DNA of 64,000 bases from assembly GCF_043641665.1 (NCBI RefSeq), contig NC_092201.1, forward strand, positions 2,165,001 to 2,229,000, read 5' to 3'. The position numbers and the translations under genes were made by a program. A model generated the notes under the pieces. That model was not told the DNA's origin, made no database searches, and saw nothing but the letters and a program-made list of their open reading frames with translations. The DNA is from Enoplosus armatus (lineage: Eukaryota; Chordata; Actinopteri; Centrarchiformes; Enoplosidae). Of this stretch, positions 1 through 11,721 are shown piece after piece. The stretch's first letter is position 1. Every line of letters begins with the position of its first letter.

Positions 1-1132
1 TTTAACAGAGTCGCTACATGTCTTATAAGTTGGGCTTCTGGAGTCATCGGAGCGTTTCTAAAAGGACGTATGGACTTTTATTCACGATGGACAAGGGAGA
101 TATTTATATCCTCATAAAGTGTAAGTCACACCGAATCTAAAAAATATGTGCACCATGTATTCAAGTGTTACGAGTTATGACACAGAAGGAGGAGTGTGAT
201 TTTGAGGCAGGCTGCGGCCATCAGGCACAATGTGCGAACCACAAATCATCTATACTTTACAGTTTTGCTGACCATAATCACAGCTGGGTATCCTGCAAAT
301 ACCGTATCTGAGACACCAAAATTAGACTTTTTTTTTTTCTGATACCTCACTTTGAGAAACAAAACAATCTGCTTTTCCTCGAGCCACGCTGGCATCTGGG
401 ATGAAAACCTTCGGACACACTTTCCTCTTGTATACTCCGGCTCTTTAAATGCGAGTTCTCTCTGCTTTTCCTCTGTTTTATATGGTTTTTTCAATGTTTG
501 GGGTTTTGGTCATACAAAACAAGACATCTGACATGATGCAGAGGACACATCAGTAATCAAATCACCTTCTGATTATTCTCTCGATTGATCTGAAATGAAA
601 GTAATTGTTAGTTGAAGGCCTGTTGAGCTGCCTTTGGCCTTGTGATGGCTTCAAGTGTTTTCTGTACTTTCTCCACTCGCTGGATACTCCGCTGTTTGTG
701 AGATTTCATCTGCTATTTTTCTCTCCAAGCACTTCATTGCAAAAAGAAAAAAGGGGAAATTGGTCCTTCGATTGTACTCGTTCTTCTCTGTGTGTAAATA
801 CAGACACACACACAAACTCCCGGGGTGAGTCTGTTGGATAGTTTTCAGATTTTCAGAAGGTTAGAGAGGCAGAGGAGGAAAAAAGGGAGGTCAGCGAAGA
901 GCTTTCATTTGCCGGTGAGTAAAGAGGAGAGAGGAAGAGGAGCTGGGAGCGAAGGAGAACAGAGGAGAAGAGGGTCGGGGGGGGGTGGTTTCTCTTTGAA
1001 GACCTCTGCTCCCGGAGAAAACAGAAGGGGGGGGGCTCCAACATGAAAAGCTGCATTAAAGAGAGGAAGGTGACAAGTGACTGGGGGGAGGAGAGAGAAA
1101 GCAGCACGCTGACCGCTGTGCGGGAGCTGCAG

Positions 1133-1133
<1 letters not shown>
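1..1133. other. Non-coding stretch, purine-rich in its second half
   Basis: No coding exon is seen. From about 845 to 1110 the plus strand is strongly purine-rich (GAGG/GGAAG-type), with G runs near 978-986 and 1027-1034. Open frames here are short and have biased composition. Confidence 0.7.

Positions 1134-1171
<38 letters not shown>
1134..1171. repeat. Homopolymer C38 (G38 on the minus strand)
   Basis: An uninterrupted run of 38 C. It follows the purine-rich stretch. A tract this long can form i-motif or G-quadruplex structures and is a place where sequencing length is unreliable. It produces the poly-Gly frames on the minus strand. Confidence 0.95.
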
Positions 1172-1172
<1 letters not shown>

Positions 1173-2149
1173 AGACAGGTGGACAGAAATACATGCATCA
1201 TTAAATATGAATTAAATATGAACCAACGTGGGATTTTTAGGAGGTTATACAGAGAGAGCTGCGATGAACAAAAAGCAGCCAGCGTGGCCGTCCTGCTGCT
1301 AATTTACATGATCATTCATTTGGACTCTGTTAGCTCTGCTTTTGGTCTCCACCAACTCCGGAGGGAAACGTCTGCCTCTTTAGCTGCTAAAAGCTCCACT
1401 ACAGGTTTTTCTCTGAAAACGACGCTGTGAGAGCGGTGAAGCGAACCTTAACATTAAGAAAGAAGATATAACACTGTAGAGCAGCTTTAATGTAACAGGC
1501 AGCTAAAAGGAGTTCGATCTTAGTCAACAGAATGTAATCTGGTTTTACAATAACAGTGATTAAAAACACAAAATCCAACTGAAACATTCATGTGGTAAAA
1601 TACAGTTATAGCACGACGATTGTTATTGTGTTGCTGAAGTCCTCAGTTTATTTCATCACATTTAAATTCTGGTTTTTAGAGAGTTTCCACAGAGGAAGCA
1701 GAGAGAAGCATCTCTTTAATAAGCAGAAGTCAAAGTTGCATTATTGAGAAGATTTCACTCGGAATATAAAGTGAGATAGACACAAAGCGCCGCAGGGTCT
1801 TTTAATATAAAGTTTCTCCTTCATTTCTCCTCTACAACTTGGCAGGCGATAACAGCTGGATATTAGTTTCCTGCTGAGCATTTCATATATCATATCATTA
1901 CTGCACTTTGTTATCTGACTATTATCTTCAATATGGACTATTGCATAATATCTCAAACAGGAACAAACTCCAGAGTGAGCTACTTTCTCCTTTCTGTCTT
2001 TATCCATCTCTCTGCCACACTTCAGCACAGTCTGAGTATCTGAATACCTTTTGAAAGTCCAGACCAGTTTTCTGTGAGACATCTGTGGTTTTCAATGAAT
2101 TGTAATTAACTTAACAGATTTAGCATTGCTTCAGTTCATTAATAATGAA
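1172..2149. other. Stretch with nothing recognised
   Basis: Ordinary AT-rich intergenic sequence. No repeat array, RNA gene or exon-like frame is seen. Confidence 0.6.
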
Positions 2150-2345
2150 TAAATAATAATAGCTTTATTCCACGCGTTCCTTCTTCCTCGTCAAAACGTG
2201 GCGCCTACATTTCCCACAATGCAACTTGACCGCCGACAGCTTGGTTCGGAGATTTGGGTGTGTTACGCTAACACGCTAAAAGATGGTGAACATTAGCATT
2301 TAGCTAAAAGCACTGCTAGCTCGCGTGACTGTAGAGGTTTTTATT
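2150..2345 (+). repeat. Dispersed repeat fragment with GCTAACA/GCTAGC motifs
   Basis: The combination of a 'TTTCCCACAATGCAAC' stretch followed by 'GCTAACACGCTAAA' and 'TTAGCATTTAGCTAAAAGC' matches a dispersed repeat I recall from percomorph genomes. Ends are not defined. Identification is from memory. Confidence 0.4.
2205..2223 (+). promoter_or_regulatory. ZNF143/THAP11-like motif
   Basis: CTACATTTCCCACAATGCA fits the known ZNF143/STAF pattern (ACTACA, two bases, TCCCA, one or two bases, ATGC). It lies in a dispersed repeat, so it may be an inherited repeat sequence rather than a used promoter site. No transcript start is evident beside it. Confidence 0.35.
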
Positions 2346-3794
2346 GTGAAGCTCTCTCGATGTTTGAGCTGCACATCGAGACTAAACTACTGAACTACGT
2401 GTCGCTGTCACCAAACCTCCTTAATGTCTCCAATCAAAATTAAATGAAGCATTTCACCAGCTTAGCCGATTACTCAAGAATAAGATATTTATTAGATAGG
2501 AGATCTTTTTTTATCTGTGAAACTACTGAATAAAGTAACAGCTACTAACTCAAGTTCAGTCTCTTATTTCAGCTGCAGTGACAAACAAATACATTACGCT
2601 AATCAGACCATCTATAGTCGAACTGGGAGTTAGTCTGACCCAAACTCCACTACAAGCTTTTTTGCTGCTAATGATGTTTTTGCAACATTTCACAGATTTT
2701 CTGAAATTTCCCAAAAGAAACAACCTAAAGATTAAAAAGCCCTCTGAGTGCATTTCTCTGCCAAGCCTCATTTTCTGTCATTAAAGCAATGTATATCCCC
2801 TTAATTCAAATAAGAGCAGTAGCCCAGGAGAGAAAACAGTGACACATGTTCAGAAAGGCCCTTCTTTGCCAAACAATCCTGGATCTCCACAGGAATTAAT
2901 CACTCTCTCTTTGGCCCATAGCCTATCTTTCCAGACCAGATATCATTGAAATTTGTCCAGTTTTTGAGATAACCTGCTAATTAACCCTAACCCTGACAAA
3001 GGAACAATAAGGGAGGGATTTCTGTGCTACTCAAGTTTCTATTCTGGAGGGCTTTTTAAGGAAAATCGAAAAAATAAAAGCCATCATCATCATCATCAGT
3101 CTGTCTGCTTTTCAGTCTGAAGAGTGTCGCCCCCTCCTCTCCTCCTCGCCCTCCATCTCTTCCACTCTCAACATTTCTGATAACAAACCAGGACCTTTCC
3201 TATTCTTCTTTTTGTTTACACTTCAGTGGTCCAGTCCTTCCGACTTCACCTTTATCTGTTGGTTTACTTGTTTTCCCCTCGCCCTCCTTTCAGTGCCTTT
3301 ATCTCCCTGATAGAGTAAACCCAGGTTTCCCTCCAGCTGTCTGACACATTCAAACATACCTCGGACATTTTGTAGAAAACTGAATGTCGGTCTGGTGCTT
3401 TGTTTCTGTTGCTGTGCAGAGTTGAATACAGTGTCGTTTGGTCATATTTCAACACTTGACGACGTGCTGCTGAGGAAAGCGTCGCTGTGATCACACCTCT
3501 TCTTCTTGAGAGGGGCGTCGCTGTGATGCGTCGCATTATTAAAATGCTGGATTTATACATTTGAGCACGAGGGTGTTACAGCCAACACACCTTCCCGACC
3601 TCGATTTGACACAAAGACACTGAATCCATGACTGAAACAAATAAACACACAAAATCCAGCTGCACAAAGTTCACAGAGCAAACACGCTGATTCATTCTGC
3701 TGCACCGAGCGACCGTAAATTTATCAAATCTATATCATGTGGCCGCTTTGTAATTATTACAACACGAGGGCTATAAACAACACAGTGTGTGTCG

Positions 3795-3796
<2 letters not shown>
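2346..3796. other. Stretch with nothing gene-like
   Basis: Contains a short (CAT)n run at 3083-3099, a pyrimidine-rich patch near 3125-3170 and a 13-bp direct repeat (GCGTCGCTGTGAT at 3479 and 3516). Overlapping frames on both strands at 2556-2784 are not recognised. Confidence 0.6.

Positions 3797-3825
<29 letters not shown>
3797..3825. repeat. (TG)n microsatellite
   Basis: About 14 perfect TG units. It pairs in inverted orientation with the (CA)n at 3931, 105 bp away. Confidence 0.97.
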
Positions 3826-3928
3826 CTCTGAGTGTTGACTGACCTATCGGGAGAGAGGGAGAAGAATTGGTCATTTTCTCAGGCCACTATCTGATCTATC
3901 GTCTTGAGAGGTGGAACAGGAGTTGTTT

Positions 3929-3930
<2 letters not shown>

Positions 3931-3978
<48 letters not shown>
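3931..3978. repeat. (CA)24 microsatellite
   Basis: 24 perfect CA units; the complement of the TG array just upstream, so the two can fold into a stem. Confidence 0.98.
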
Positions 3979-3979
<1 letters not shown>

Positions 3980-4102
3980 CAGAAAGTCAAAATCCAATTA
4001 TGGAAGTAGCTGGAGGAAAAGGTTACTCCTCTCTCTCTCTCATTGGCTGCAATTCCTATTTCTCGCTCACTTTTCCCATCTGTCTCCTGCTCTTCCATCC
4101 AT

Positions 4103-4124
4103 TTCTTCTTCTTCTTCTTCTTCT
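4103..4124. repeat. (TTC)n microsatellite
   Basis: Seven TTC units inside a pyrimidine-rich patch (4027-4140). Confidence 0.95.
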
Positions 4125-4179
4125 CGTCTATCTCTCCCGCCAACAGTCTTTCAGTACAACCGAGCGCCTCTATCCTGAG

Positions 4180-4463
4180 CCCCGCCCTAAAGCTGCTTCA
4201 TCGCCTGTTTGACTCTGAATGGGACCATAATTTACCAAACGAACATCATGCTGAGTTGAAGAAGACTTGAAGTTAAAGATTGAGACCATAAACTCATCAG
4301 GAAAATGTTTACTGAGGTAATGAATCAAGTGAGAAGTAGACTCATTTCCCCATAGACTTCTATACAATCGGACTTTGCACCCCGTGGAGGCGCCCCCTGC
4401 TGGCCAATAGAAAGACTGCAGGTTTAAGGCTGCACTTCTCAGACCTGGAGGTTGGTGCTTGCT
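4180..4463 (+). repeat. Dispersed percomorph-type repeat, copy 1
   Basis: Runs from 'CCCGCCCTAAAGCTGCTTC' through 'GACTTCTATACAATCGGAC' and 'GCGCCCCCTGCTGG' to 'GAGGTTGGTGCTTGCTT'. A second copy in opposite orientation lies at 13962-14087 and shares, in the same order, GAGACCATAAACTCATCAGG, the GCCCCCTGCTGG core, GCAGGTTTAAGGC and GAGGTTGGTGCTTG with small changes. Being found twice in 64 kb supports a repeat. I also recall it from other percomorph sequences. Confidence 0.65.
4390..4406 (-). promoter_or_regulatory. CTCF-like motif
   Basis: The minus strand reads TGGCCAGCAGGGGGCGC. Its core matches the known consensus CCASYAGRKGGCRS at 14 of 14 positions. It lies inside the dispersed repeat at 4180-4463. 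Occupancy cannot be judged from sequence. Confidence 0.5.
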
Positions 4464-5102
4464 TTACATTTCAAATATTTGATTTTTTCCACCATGTTTG
4501 AACAAAAGTGATTCGGTGATCCCCGACATATAATCCCCATTTATTAGCTCTTTCAGATTCAAGCTGGGAACTGAGCTTAAAATTATTATTATTATTAAAA
4601 CATAAACGTCCATAACAGGAAACCTGGAAGCTTCGGATGAGCTGGTGATCAAAGCTCTGAGGTAGAGCCGGGCTGCACCGACTAAATCAAATAACCACAG
4701 ACAAAAAAAAAGGTTTTTACCGTAAATTTCCAATCAATCAAACTGGCTCATCCATCACATCGGAGGTCGACCGCACATGTGATTTTTAATAAAAGTACAA
4801 CGGCAGCCCTGTACATCGGTTTCATCTCAACTCCCATAGGTGTTTTTATTTATTTTACTTTTCATCACCTTCCTCTTCTTCACCTCCTACTTACCCTTTC
4901 TCACCCTGCAACCTTATCTTTCCTCCTCATATACTCGCAGCTTCTCGGCCGCTTTCTCTGCTTTTCAACCCCGTCGAACTTTCGCACTTGTTCACTCTGG
5001 GGTTTAATTTCAGCTCGTCTCTTACCTGTCCTTGCCCTTTCTTTCCATCTCGCCCTTTTCACTATCTCTCACCATCTTTCCTGCTCGGGTTCTGATTCTC
5101 AT
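4464..5102. other. Non-coding, pyrimidine-rich from 4860
   Basis: No gene is seen. A short ATT run lies at about 4582-4597. From 4860 the plus strand is rich in CTT and CCT, leading into the CTC array. Confidence 0.6.
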
Positions 5103-5132
5103 TCCTCCTCCTCCTCCTCCTCCTCCTCCTCC
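5103..5132. repeat. (TCC)10 microsatellite
   Basis: Ten perfect TCC units, followed about 105 bp later by the complementary GAGGAGGAGGAGA at 5238-5252. The frames covering it are poly-Ser artefacts. Confidence 0.97.
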
Positions 5133-6232
5133 CTCATTCATTCCTCTCTCAGGTTACCTTCGTAGGAAACAAGGTGAGGCTTGGAGATGGGGATGGGGGA
5201 TAAGAAGGTGATAGACAAGTCAGATGGAAAGATATAGAAGAGGAGGAGGAGACGAGGCTGCTGGTGGGGGAGCTGTGATATGAGCTATCCACCCCTATGA
5301 GCTGCCACGTGGGACACAACTCAAACTGTTCTGGGCTCATATAGATCGTATCTGAAACAGTGGTGATATACCGCCTCAGAGGCTTTAACATGGTCTCATA
5401 ATCCCCGCCGCTGTGTTTAATGCTTTTATAAAACCTCCGAAACACTTCAACATGTAATTAAAGAAGGTTTTAAAACAGAAAGGTTCCATTTTGTCACTTC
5501 TTTTTGGTAAAAGTTTCTTTGATTTCAGACAGAAGCGTAAGACTTCTTATCTGATGGCGGTGAAGTATTTATACACTGAAAACCTGTCAAACCTCCGGAC
5601 TCTGTTAAGATAATGACGTTTTATTATTCATTTATTCTGTAACAACTGTGTGAAGCCAAACAATAATTTATATTTATTATATATCCATTGGATGTAATAG
5701 TTCACTCAATGTTAAGACGGGTGTACAAAGCACAGAGTCTGGTATGACAATCCTGCTCACTTCCTGCCGTGTCGGCCGCCAACAACTTCCTGTTCTCTGC
5801 TGAAGTGAGGGAATCTTTTCTCAGGAGGTCACGACCTCTGGAGGAGGGACACTGCTGGTAACAACACTGCTCTCATGCTGCTGGCATGTGATGCAGGGTC
5901 TTAAATGTGGCCTTTACTGAATCATTCCCACTTAAACTGAACGTGCAGACTCACAGGAACACTTTTAAATCTTAACGGTCGCTACATGTGTAAACAGTAT
6001 AAATACCAAAAGACTGATTCTGTTTTTGTCTCCTTTTAATGAGTCAAAACAAAACGACTGACGGCCGAACCTCATTTATTTTTGTGTTTTCTGTAGCTGC
6101 AATTACATGAAGTTCATTATCCCACAAATAATCTCTTTAATTTCTCAATCTCTCAGCAGATGAGTGTTTGTAGTATTTACAGTATACATACATGTAATAG
6201 TTGTATTTCCGTGGTAGTTTCCAGGTAAACAC
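5133..6232. other. Stretch with nothing recognised
   Basis: Purine-rich from 5165 to 5260, then ordinary sequence. A 16-bp sequence near 5830 (GACCTCTGGAGGAG core) recurs near 7090. No exon-like frame is seen. Confidence 0.55.
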
Positions 6233-6485
6233 AGTTAGCGATTATCTGGCTAAAGAGCTACATTTTCTCAGGAGCTGCTGGCGACCAAACTGGAACTAAT
6301 ACTGGACTGAAATTCATCAAGCGGCCAGAAACACATCTCCTAATGAAAGCTAATGTTGCTCTGTGTCTGCTGGATGTGTACATTGGTAGCTGACGGCCAT
6401 ATTAACTTAATAAAGTCATCATTTTTCATCGTTTTGCTTGTTTCTGTTGCCCTCAAGTGGCCTAAAATACCAATTAATCCTTCTT
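6233..6485 (+). repeat. Dispersed repeat family A, copy 1
   Basis: Shares ordered motifs with copies at 11722-12105 and 27189-27300: a GTTAGCNANTANCTGG start, TTCTCAGGAG, a GGTGGAGAC/GCTGGCGAC-CAAAC block, GCTAATG followed by CTGTCTGCTGGATGTG, and a GCCCTCNAGTGGCC end. I recall this family from percomorph genomes. Its end carries a weak CTCF-like core (6447-6460, minus, 12/14). Confidence 0.55.
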
Positions 6486-7430
6486 TAAAAGTAAAAAACG
6501 ACTAATATCTAAAGGCAGGTAAGGCTGAAGGACACTTTTTACAGTTTAGTGGAAACTAATGGTCACAATAAATATGGCAATACGATAAAAACAAGCATCA
6601 CGCTCCCTGTCAACCTACAATAAACAGAAGAGTACGACAGGTGTTGAACAATCGCAGTAGACGTGTAGCAACAGGAGGAAGTGATGCACTGAAAGATGAT
6701 TTAGAAAATAATGTGTTTACACATTTGAGAGAAAATGGAATAATCAAGAAAACAAATGTGCATTTAAAGAGCAAACAGCACATTTCCATATCTATTACTC
6801 CTTAATGACGAGAAGAGCTCGTCTTGTTGAGAGGAGGGTTTAAACGTTCCTGTGTTCGTGCAGCGATGAAGATTAGATCTTTGCTTCCATTAAAGTTGCT
6901 CTGTAGGGATCCATCTCACTCAATTGATTTGACTTGACGGGTGAGCTTTTTGAATTAAAAATGATAATCCTCCCCCTCTGACTCCCCCCCCCCCAAAAAA
7001 AAAATATGCAACATGCATCTTCTGCACTGTTGAACTTCAAAATAACTTTAAAAAGAAGTTGGTATCAATTTCCAAGAGAGACTCGAGGTTATGACCTCTG
7101 GAGGAGCTTTTTAAGTTGTAGTTAAGTTTGTTTCAAGGCGGTTTTAAAGAGTGGAAACGACGTCTGAGAGGTCAAAGGTTGCGGTTTGTTTCAGAGAGCC
7201 TGTCTGGGACTCAGCGGGGGTCTTTTCTCTTCACTAAACCGCCGTCTGACATATTTGACATCAAGAATGTCTCCGTTGTGAGTGTTTTGTCTCCGTTTCT
7301 TTCTCCTTGTCCGTCAGTTCACTGTGACCAAAGACAGAAAGATCAGTGTGTGACTGAGCTCTACGGGGATTCAGGGATCCGTCTGAAAATGTACGAAGAC
7401 GAAATGACAGAAAGAGCTGGCGACCGAGCC

Positions 7431-7431
<1 letters not shown>
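6486..7431. other. Non-coding with a C11/A10 run
   Basis: C11 at 6984-6994 passes directly into A10 at 6995-7004. A nuclear-receptor DR1-like AGGTCAAAGGTTG is at 7169-7181. The frame at 7128-7520 has no recognised domain and runs into a CA array. Confidence 0.55.

Positions 7432-7480
<49 letters not shown>
7432..7480. repeat. (AC)24 microsatellite
   Basis: 49 bp of perfect AC; source of the poly-HT and poly-CV frames on the two strands. Confidence 0.98.
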
Positions 7481-7482
<2 letters not shown>

Positions 7483-8129
7483 CTGTTCTACTGATATGGC
7501 TGCCATTTCTTATCACTTAAGTTGTCTGACAGCCGGGAAGGAAGAGACAGATGGAAAGAGAGACGGATAGCAATAAATACCTAAGAGGAAGAGGAAGACA
7601 GAGTAACCGACGGAGAAAAGGCAAGATTGATAGAAGACTGACAGATGGACAAATGGAGACATGAGAGGGGAGAGTGGGAGGAAGAGCGTTAACCATGTTC
7701 TTCATCTCTCATCATCTCGGGTTCATATGGAGCCAAACTCTGCCTTTTGCTGACAAGAATAAAGTTTTAATCGCCCAATTATAATCTCTATTAATGCTCT
7801 GTAAAGTGTGTGGGCAGCACAAATGGAGTCAAAGACGCTTCAGCCGAAAGTCAGAAAGTGTTTCAACTGGAGCCAAAAATGAATGTTTATCCAAAAACTT
7901 TATGACTCCATCTCATGAACACACAGAGAGACGGGGGGGGGGGTTGATGAGCATGTGATGCTATCTAGCTAAAGCTAATGTCTGAATAGTCGGCTAATTG
8001 TAGTCTAGAGATAAAAATGTTGTGAATGAAGCGAGGCAAGAATTTGTTTCGCTTTCAATCGGAACAAACTTTTCCAGCCTTATCAGCAGGGGGCTGAAAT
8101 GTAAAGGTTATTCTGAGTGTGGTGCGAGA
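7481..8129. other. Stretch with nothing gene-like
   Basis: Purine-rich from 7535 to 7685 and a G10 run near 7934. Ends in GCTAAAGCTAATG-type sequence that often precedes repeat family C. Confidence 0.55.
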
Positions 8130-8375
8130 GGGAAGCCATTAAAACCAAAAGGGTTCTTCCTCTGGGGAGCAAGAATGCACTCAGTAACTTTCATGGGAAC
8201 CTGATTATTAATGTAGGATATATCTAATGTACAAACCTGGCCTGGTTTGGCCAGCTGGTGGTGCTAGAGGGAAGCTAATAGAGGGTCCAGAATGGACAGG
8301 GTTCATCCTCTGGGGAGCATGAATGTGCTCAGTAACTTTCATGGGAATTTGCCCATTAAATTGAGATATTTACTG
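8130..8375 (+). repeat. Dispersed repeat family C, two head-to-tail fragments
   Basis: Two successive copies of CCTCTGGGGAGCANGAATG followed by CTCAGTAACTTTCATGGGAA occur near 8157 and 8308, about 150 bp apart. This is the 'CCTCTGGGGANCATGAATG ... CATGGCAATCCATCCAATAG' family, of which fuller copies lie at 15891-16136, 23225-23466 and 49938-50305. Confidence 0.65.
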
Positions 8376-9776
8376 AATACAAATCTGGTCGGACGCCAAA
8401 TTCATTGGGACTCATGAATATCCGTATTAAAATGTATGTCAGTCGGGTCAGTCGTTTATCTTGCTCGCCGTCCAAACATCATCTTTTTCTAGCCTAGAAA
8501 ATGGGATCCAATCATAACAAAGCTTCATTTTTCATTGGATATTGCAAGGTAAAGATATTGCTAAGTAAGTATTCCTGCATGGAAAACAATATGACGGAGA
8601 GGCCTTCCTTCCTTCTCATAGTGGCACATTCAGGAAAACAAGGTCCAGTCAGGGTTAAATATGTGGTTTACATGCTCGGTGCTAAACGTGTCCTAAAGGT
8701 ACAGATTCAACTCTTCTTCTTGGAATCTTTCTGTCTAAAAGCAACGTCAGGCTGACATGCTACTGCAGCAAAAATATTGATGATAGTCCTCAAAAAGATC
8801 CGACAGCACAAACAGCTTCCAGCCTCTCAGTTTAATATGTGAGCATTATGTTGAGCTCTGGCTAGGTGACTGTAGACAGAGAGGGAGTGCAGTCCTGCAC
8901 TGATCGCTGACAGATCCATTCATCAACACTGAGTTTTAGCACTGGAATCAGCAGGGGGCTAATTACTTCCCAATGCTTCCTCATACAGTGTTCACTGAGC
9001 TAATGTGTCCACTCGAAAAAAAAAACTGCTTCAGAAGCTTTTCTTGAACTTAAAGTCCCAAAGATCCACAAAGAGCTGCAAATATCCTCAAACTACCACA
9101 AAGCGTGCTGATTACTGCATCAGCTATGAAACGTGTTGCTCTTGTCGGGGTTAATAAAACGTCCTTGATGATATTTATACGGCTTATAGTTATCAACTGT
9201 AATTTAAACATAAGTTGTTTCAAAACCTTCCAAAATAATAAATCTAGTGGGAAAACACTTGATGCCTTTATTTGAAATGAATTCAACTTAATTGTGTTGC
9301 CTTTAAAACAACCTCCCTTTCAGGTGTCATGTTGTGTTCAGTGTTTCTGATAAAATGCATGAGCAAAGTTTCTAAAAAGACATGTTGGCAACACGAGCGA
9401 TTAAATGCTCCAGTCTTTTCTTTTACACCTTTTCTTTCCTCAAAATCTGGAGAAAACTCAATTCATTATTGGCAACATCTGCTGTGAATACGCGCCATAT
9501 TTTCAACAAACGCTTCGATGAAAGCAGCGAAGGAGAAGATGGCACCGGTGACATCGTCCTTAGCAACAAAGCCCCGTTTTTTTTTTTTACACTAACATAT
9601 TGTTTCTAATGACACTGATTCAAGTGAATTGGCAGCATTTTTTATTTCATTTGCCAGATTTCAGCCCTTCACAGGAAAACTTCCACACTGATGAGGTGCT
9701 TTGCTCAAAAGGTCCAAGGAAAAGTTTTTCCTTTTTCCACTGCCCTCATTTTCATCCACACATGTGCAGCCAGTTG

Positions 9777-9778
<2 letters not shown>
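8376..9778. other. Stretch with nothing gene-like
   Basis: Ordinary sequence with a T12 run at 9577-9588. No exon, RNA gene or clear repeat is seen. Confidence 0.55.

Positions 9779-9833
<55 letters not shown>
9779..9833. repeat. (TG)27 microsatellite
   Basis: 55 bp of perfect TG. It is followed 100 bp later by the longest CA array of the window, in inverted orientation. Confidence 0.98.
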
Positions 9834-9834
<1 letters not shown>

Positions 9835-9931
9835 GTGTTTGGGCAGCTTCATCCTGGCCCCCATAAGGGTTTCTAATGACCAATTTACATAATTAACACG
9901 CTGAGGCATGGCAGGCTGCCTCTGCCTCAGT

Positions 9932-10446
<515 letters not shown>

Positions 10447-10951
10447 CAGTGATACTCAACTTGCGGCCCGTGGGCCAAATCTGGGCCTGCAGACCAGTTT
10501 CAAATTTACAGAGAAAATAAATTGATTCCCACTTTCGTTTGTTTATACTAATTAGGAAATGTTCGATACTGTCCCTCGGCTGTTACTTGGGAAGTTGCAT
10601 ATTAGCCTATCAGCGATCTGTGCAGTGCGCAGAAGTGGTGACACTTTGTAAAAGTTCATGTACACCTGACCTGCTCGGGGGAGAAGTTTGCCTTCAAGGC
10701 TTTCTGACAGAAAGACAGGACTTTCACTGAGGACACTGCTGTTCGTGTCCAGTGTGACACAAAAAGTCAACACTGACTAATTATTTTAACCCAAACCATG
10801 ATCTTTCCTAAAGCTAATTAAATAGTTTGGTGCCTAAACCGAAACAAACTACTGTTTCACAACATTAACCCCGTGGTAGAAAGGCTTTCTGGCAGAAAGG
10901 CCTGAGGCCTGTTTACGTGGCCCCCCCGGTACAGCAAGTTGAGTATCCCTG
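10447..10951 (+). mobile_element. hAT-type non-autonomous element (MITE)
   Basis: The left end reads CAGTGATACTCAACTTGC. The right end, read on the minus strand, is CAGGGATACTCAACTTGC, differing at one of 18 positions. Both ends continue into GGCCC-rich sequence. The flanks are GTTTAGGC (10439-10446) and GTTTAGTC (10952-10959), an 8-bp target-site duplication with one mismatch. An 8-bp duplication and CAG-type ends are diagnostic of the hAT superfamily. The 505-bp interior has no frame longer than 73 residues and no transposase motif, so it would depend on a transposase supplied elsewhere. Near-identical ends suggest a relatively recent insertion. Confidence 0.88.
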
Positions 10952-11149
10952 GTTTAGTCAACAGCTCTGCATTGTGCTACAACACTGCAGGAGGACCAGT
11001 GGGTGGAAAAATTTGGTGCACAATTTTGCAAATAAACTTAATATGTCTTTGTTCACTGGAGTTTCACTGGGAGCTCCAAGGTCCCATTAAAGTGTAATGG
11101 CGTAATATTGAGCTAGAAAATAATCACACACCTTCTTCTCATCAACTCT
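10952..11149. other. Flank of the hAT-type element
   Basis: Starts with the right copy of the 8-bp duplication (GTTTAGTC). Nothing else is recognised. Confidence 0.5.
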
Positions 11150-11330
11150 GCGCAGTGAGTTTAGTGCCAGTGTGCCAGGCAGACTAAATCAAACAGGATT
11201 AGAGGGACAGGACATATTAATCCACCCCAGACAGTGAAAGGCTAAATCCATCATGAGGATTAGTTATGAAAAGTGATATTTACCCAATCAGCCTGATCTA
11301 AAGCAAAATATATAGGCAGAAAATGATTTC
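11150..11330. promoter_or_regulatory. Candidate conserved element with clustered TAATCC sites
   Basis: Free of simple repeats and of recognised dispersed repeats. GGATTA at 11196-11201, TAATCC at 11218-11223 and GGATTA at 11257-11262, with a near-match AAATCC at about 11244, give three exact Otx/Pitx/Bicoid-type homeodomain cores in 67 bp. This is suggestive of an enhancer, not proof; conservation in other fish would be the test. Confidence 0.25.
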
Positions 11331-11721
11331 AGCAGCCTGAGAATGTACCTTCATTGGTTTGGGAGACGGCCTTTTTCCACTGATGCTGTCATCAACTTCC
11401 AGTATCATTGTTTAAAGTCCTTTTGTGAACCTTCTTTTCTATTTTTCTGTTAGATGAGTGAGCGTTTAAACAATCAAAGTGGGAAGTTTTTGATTGTTTG
11501 CAAATCTTCATTTGATGTTATCAACTGTCAAACTATCAACGCTTTCAAATCTCAATTAATCACAAATGCAGTCACCACTAATTCCATATTTAATGACATT
11601 TAAAAGCAAAGTTTCCTCTGTGTTGCAAAGAATGCTGAACTGAATGGAGCGTTTTGACTTTACATGCTGCAACAGCGTCATTCATGGCCTAAAAACCCAC
11701 TGCACACTTAAAAACAGACAA

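Noticed and set aside
2981..2994. TTAACCCTAACCCT, telomere-like
   Set aside because: Only two TTAGGG-type units; short telomere-like pieces are common in fish DNA and do not mark an interstitial telomere.
6807..6823. Small perfect hairpin GACGAG-AAGAG-CTCGTC
   Set aside because: A 6-bp stem is expected by chance many times in 64 kb.
8081..8096. CAGCAGGGGGCTG as a CTCF site (also near 8950)
   Set aside because: Mismatches at key consensus positions; left out of the stronger set.
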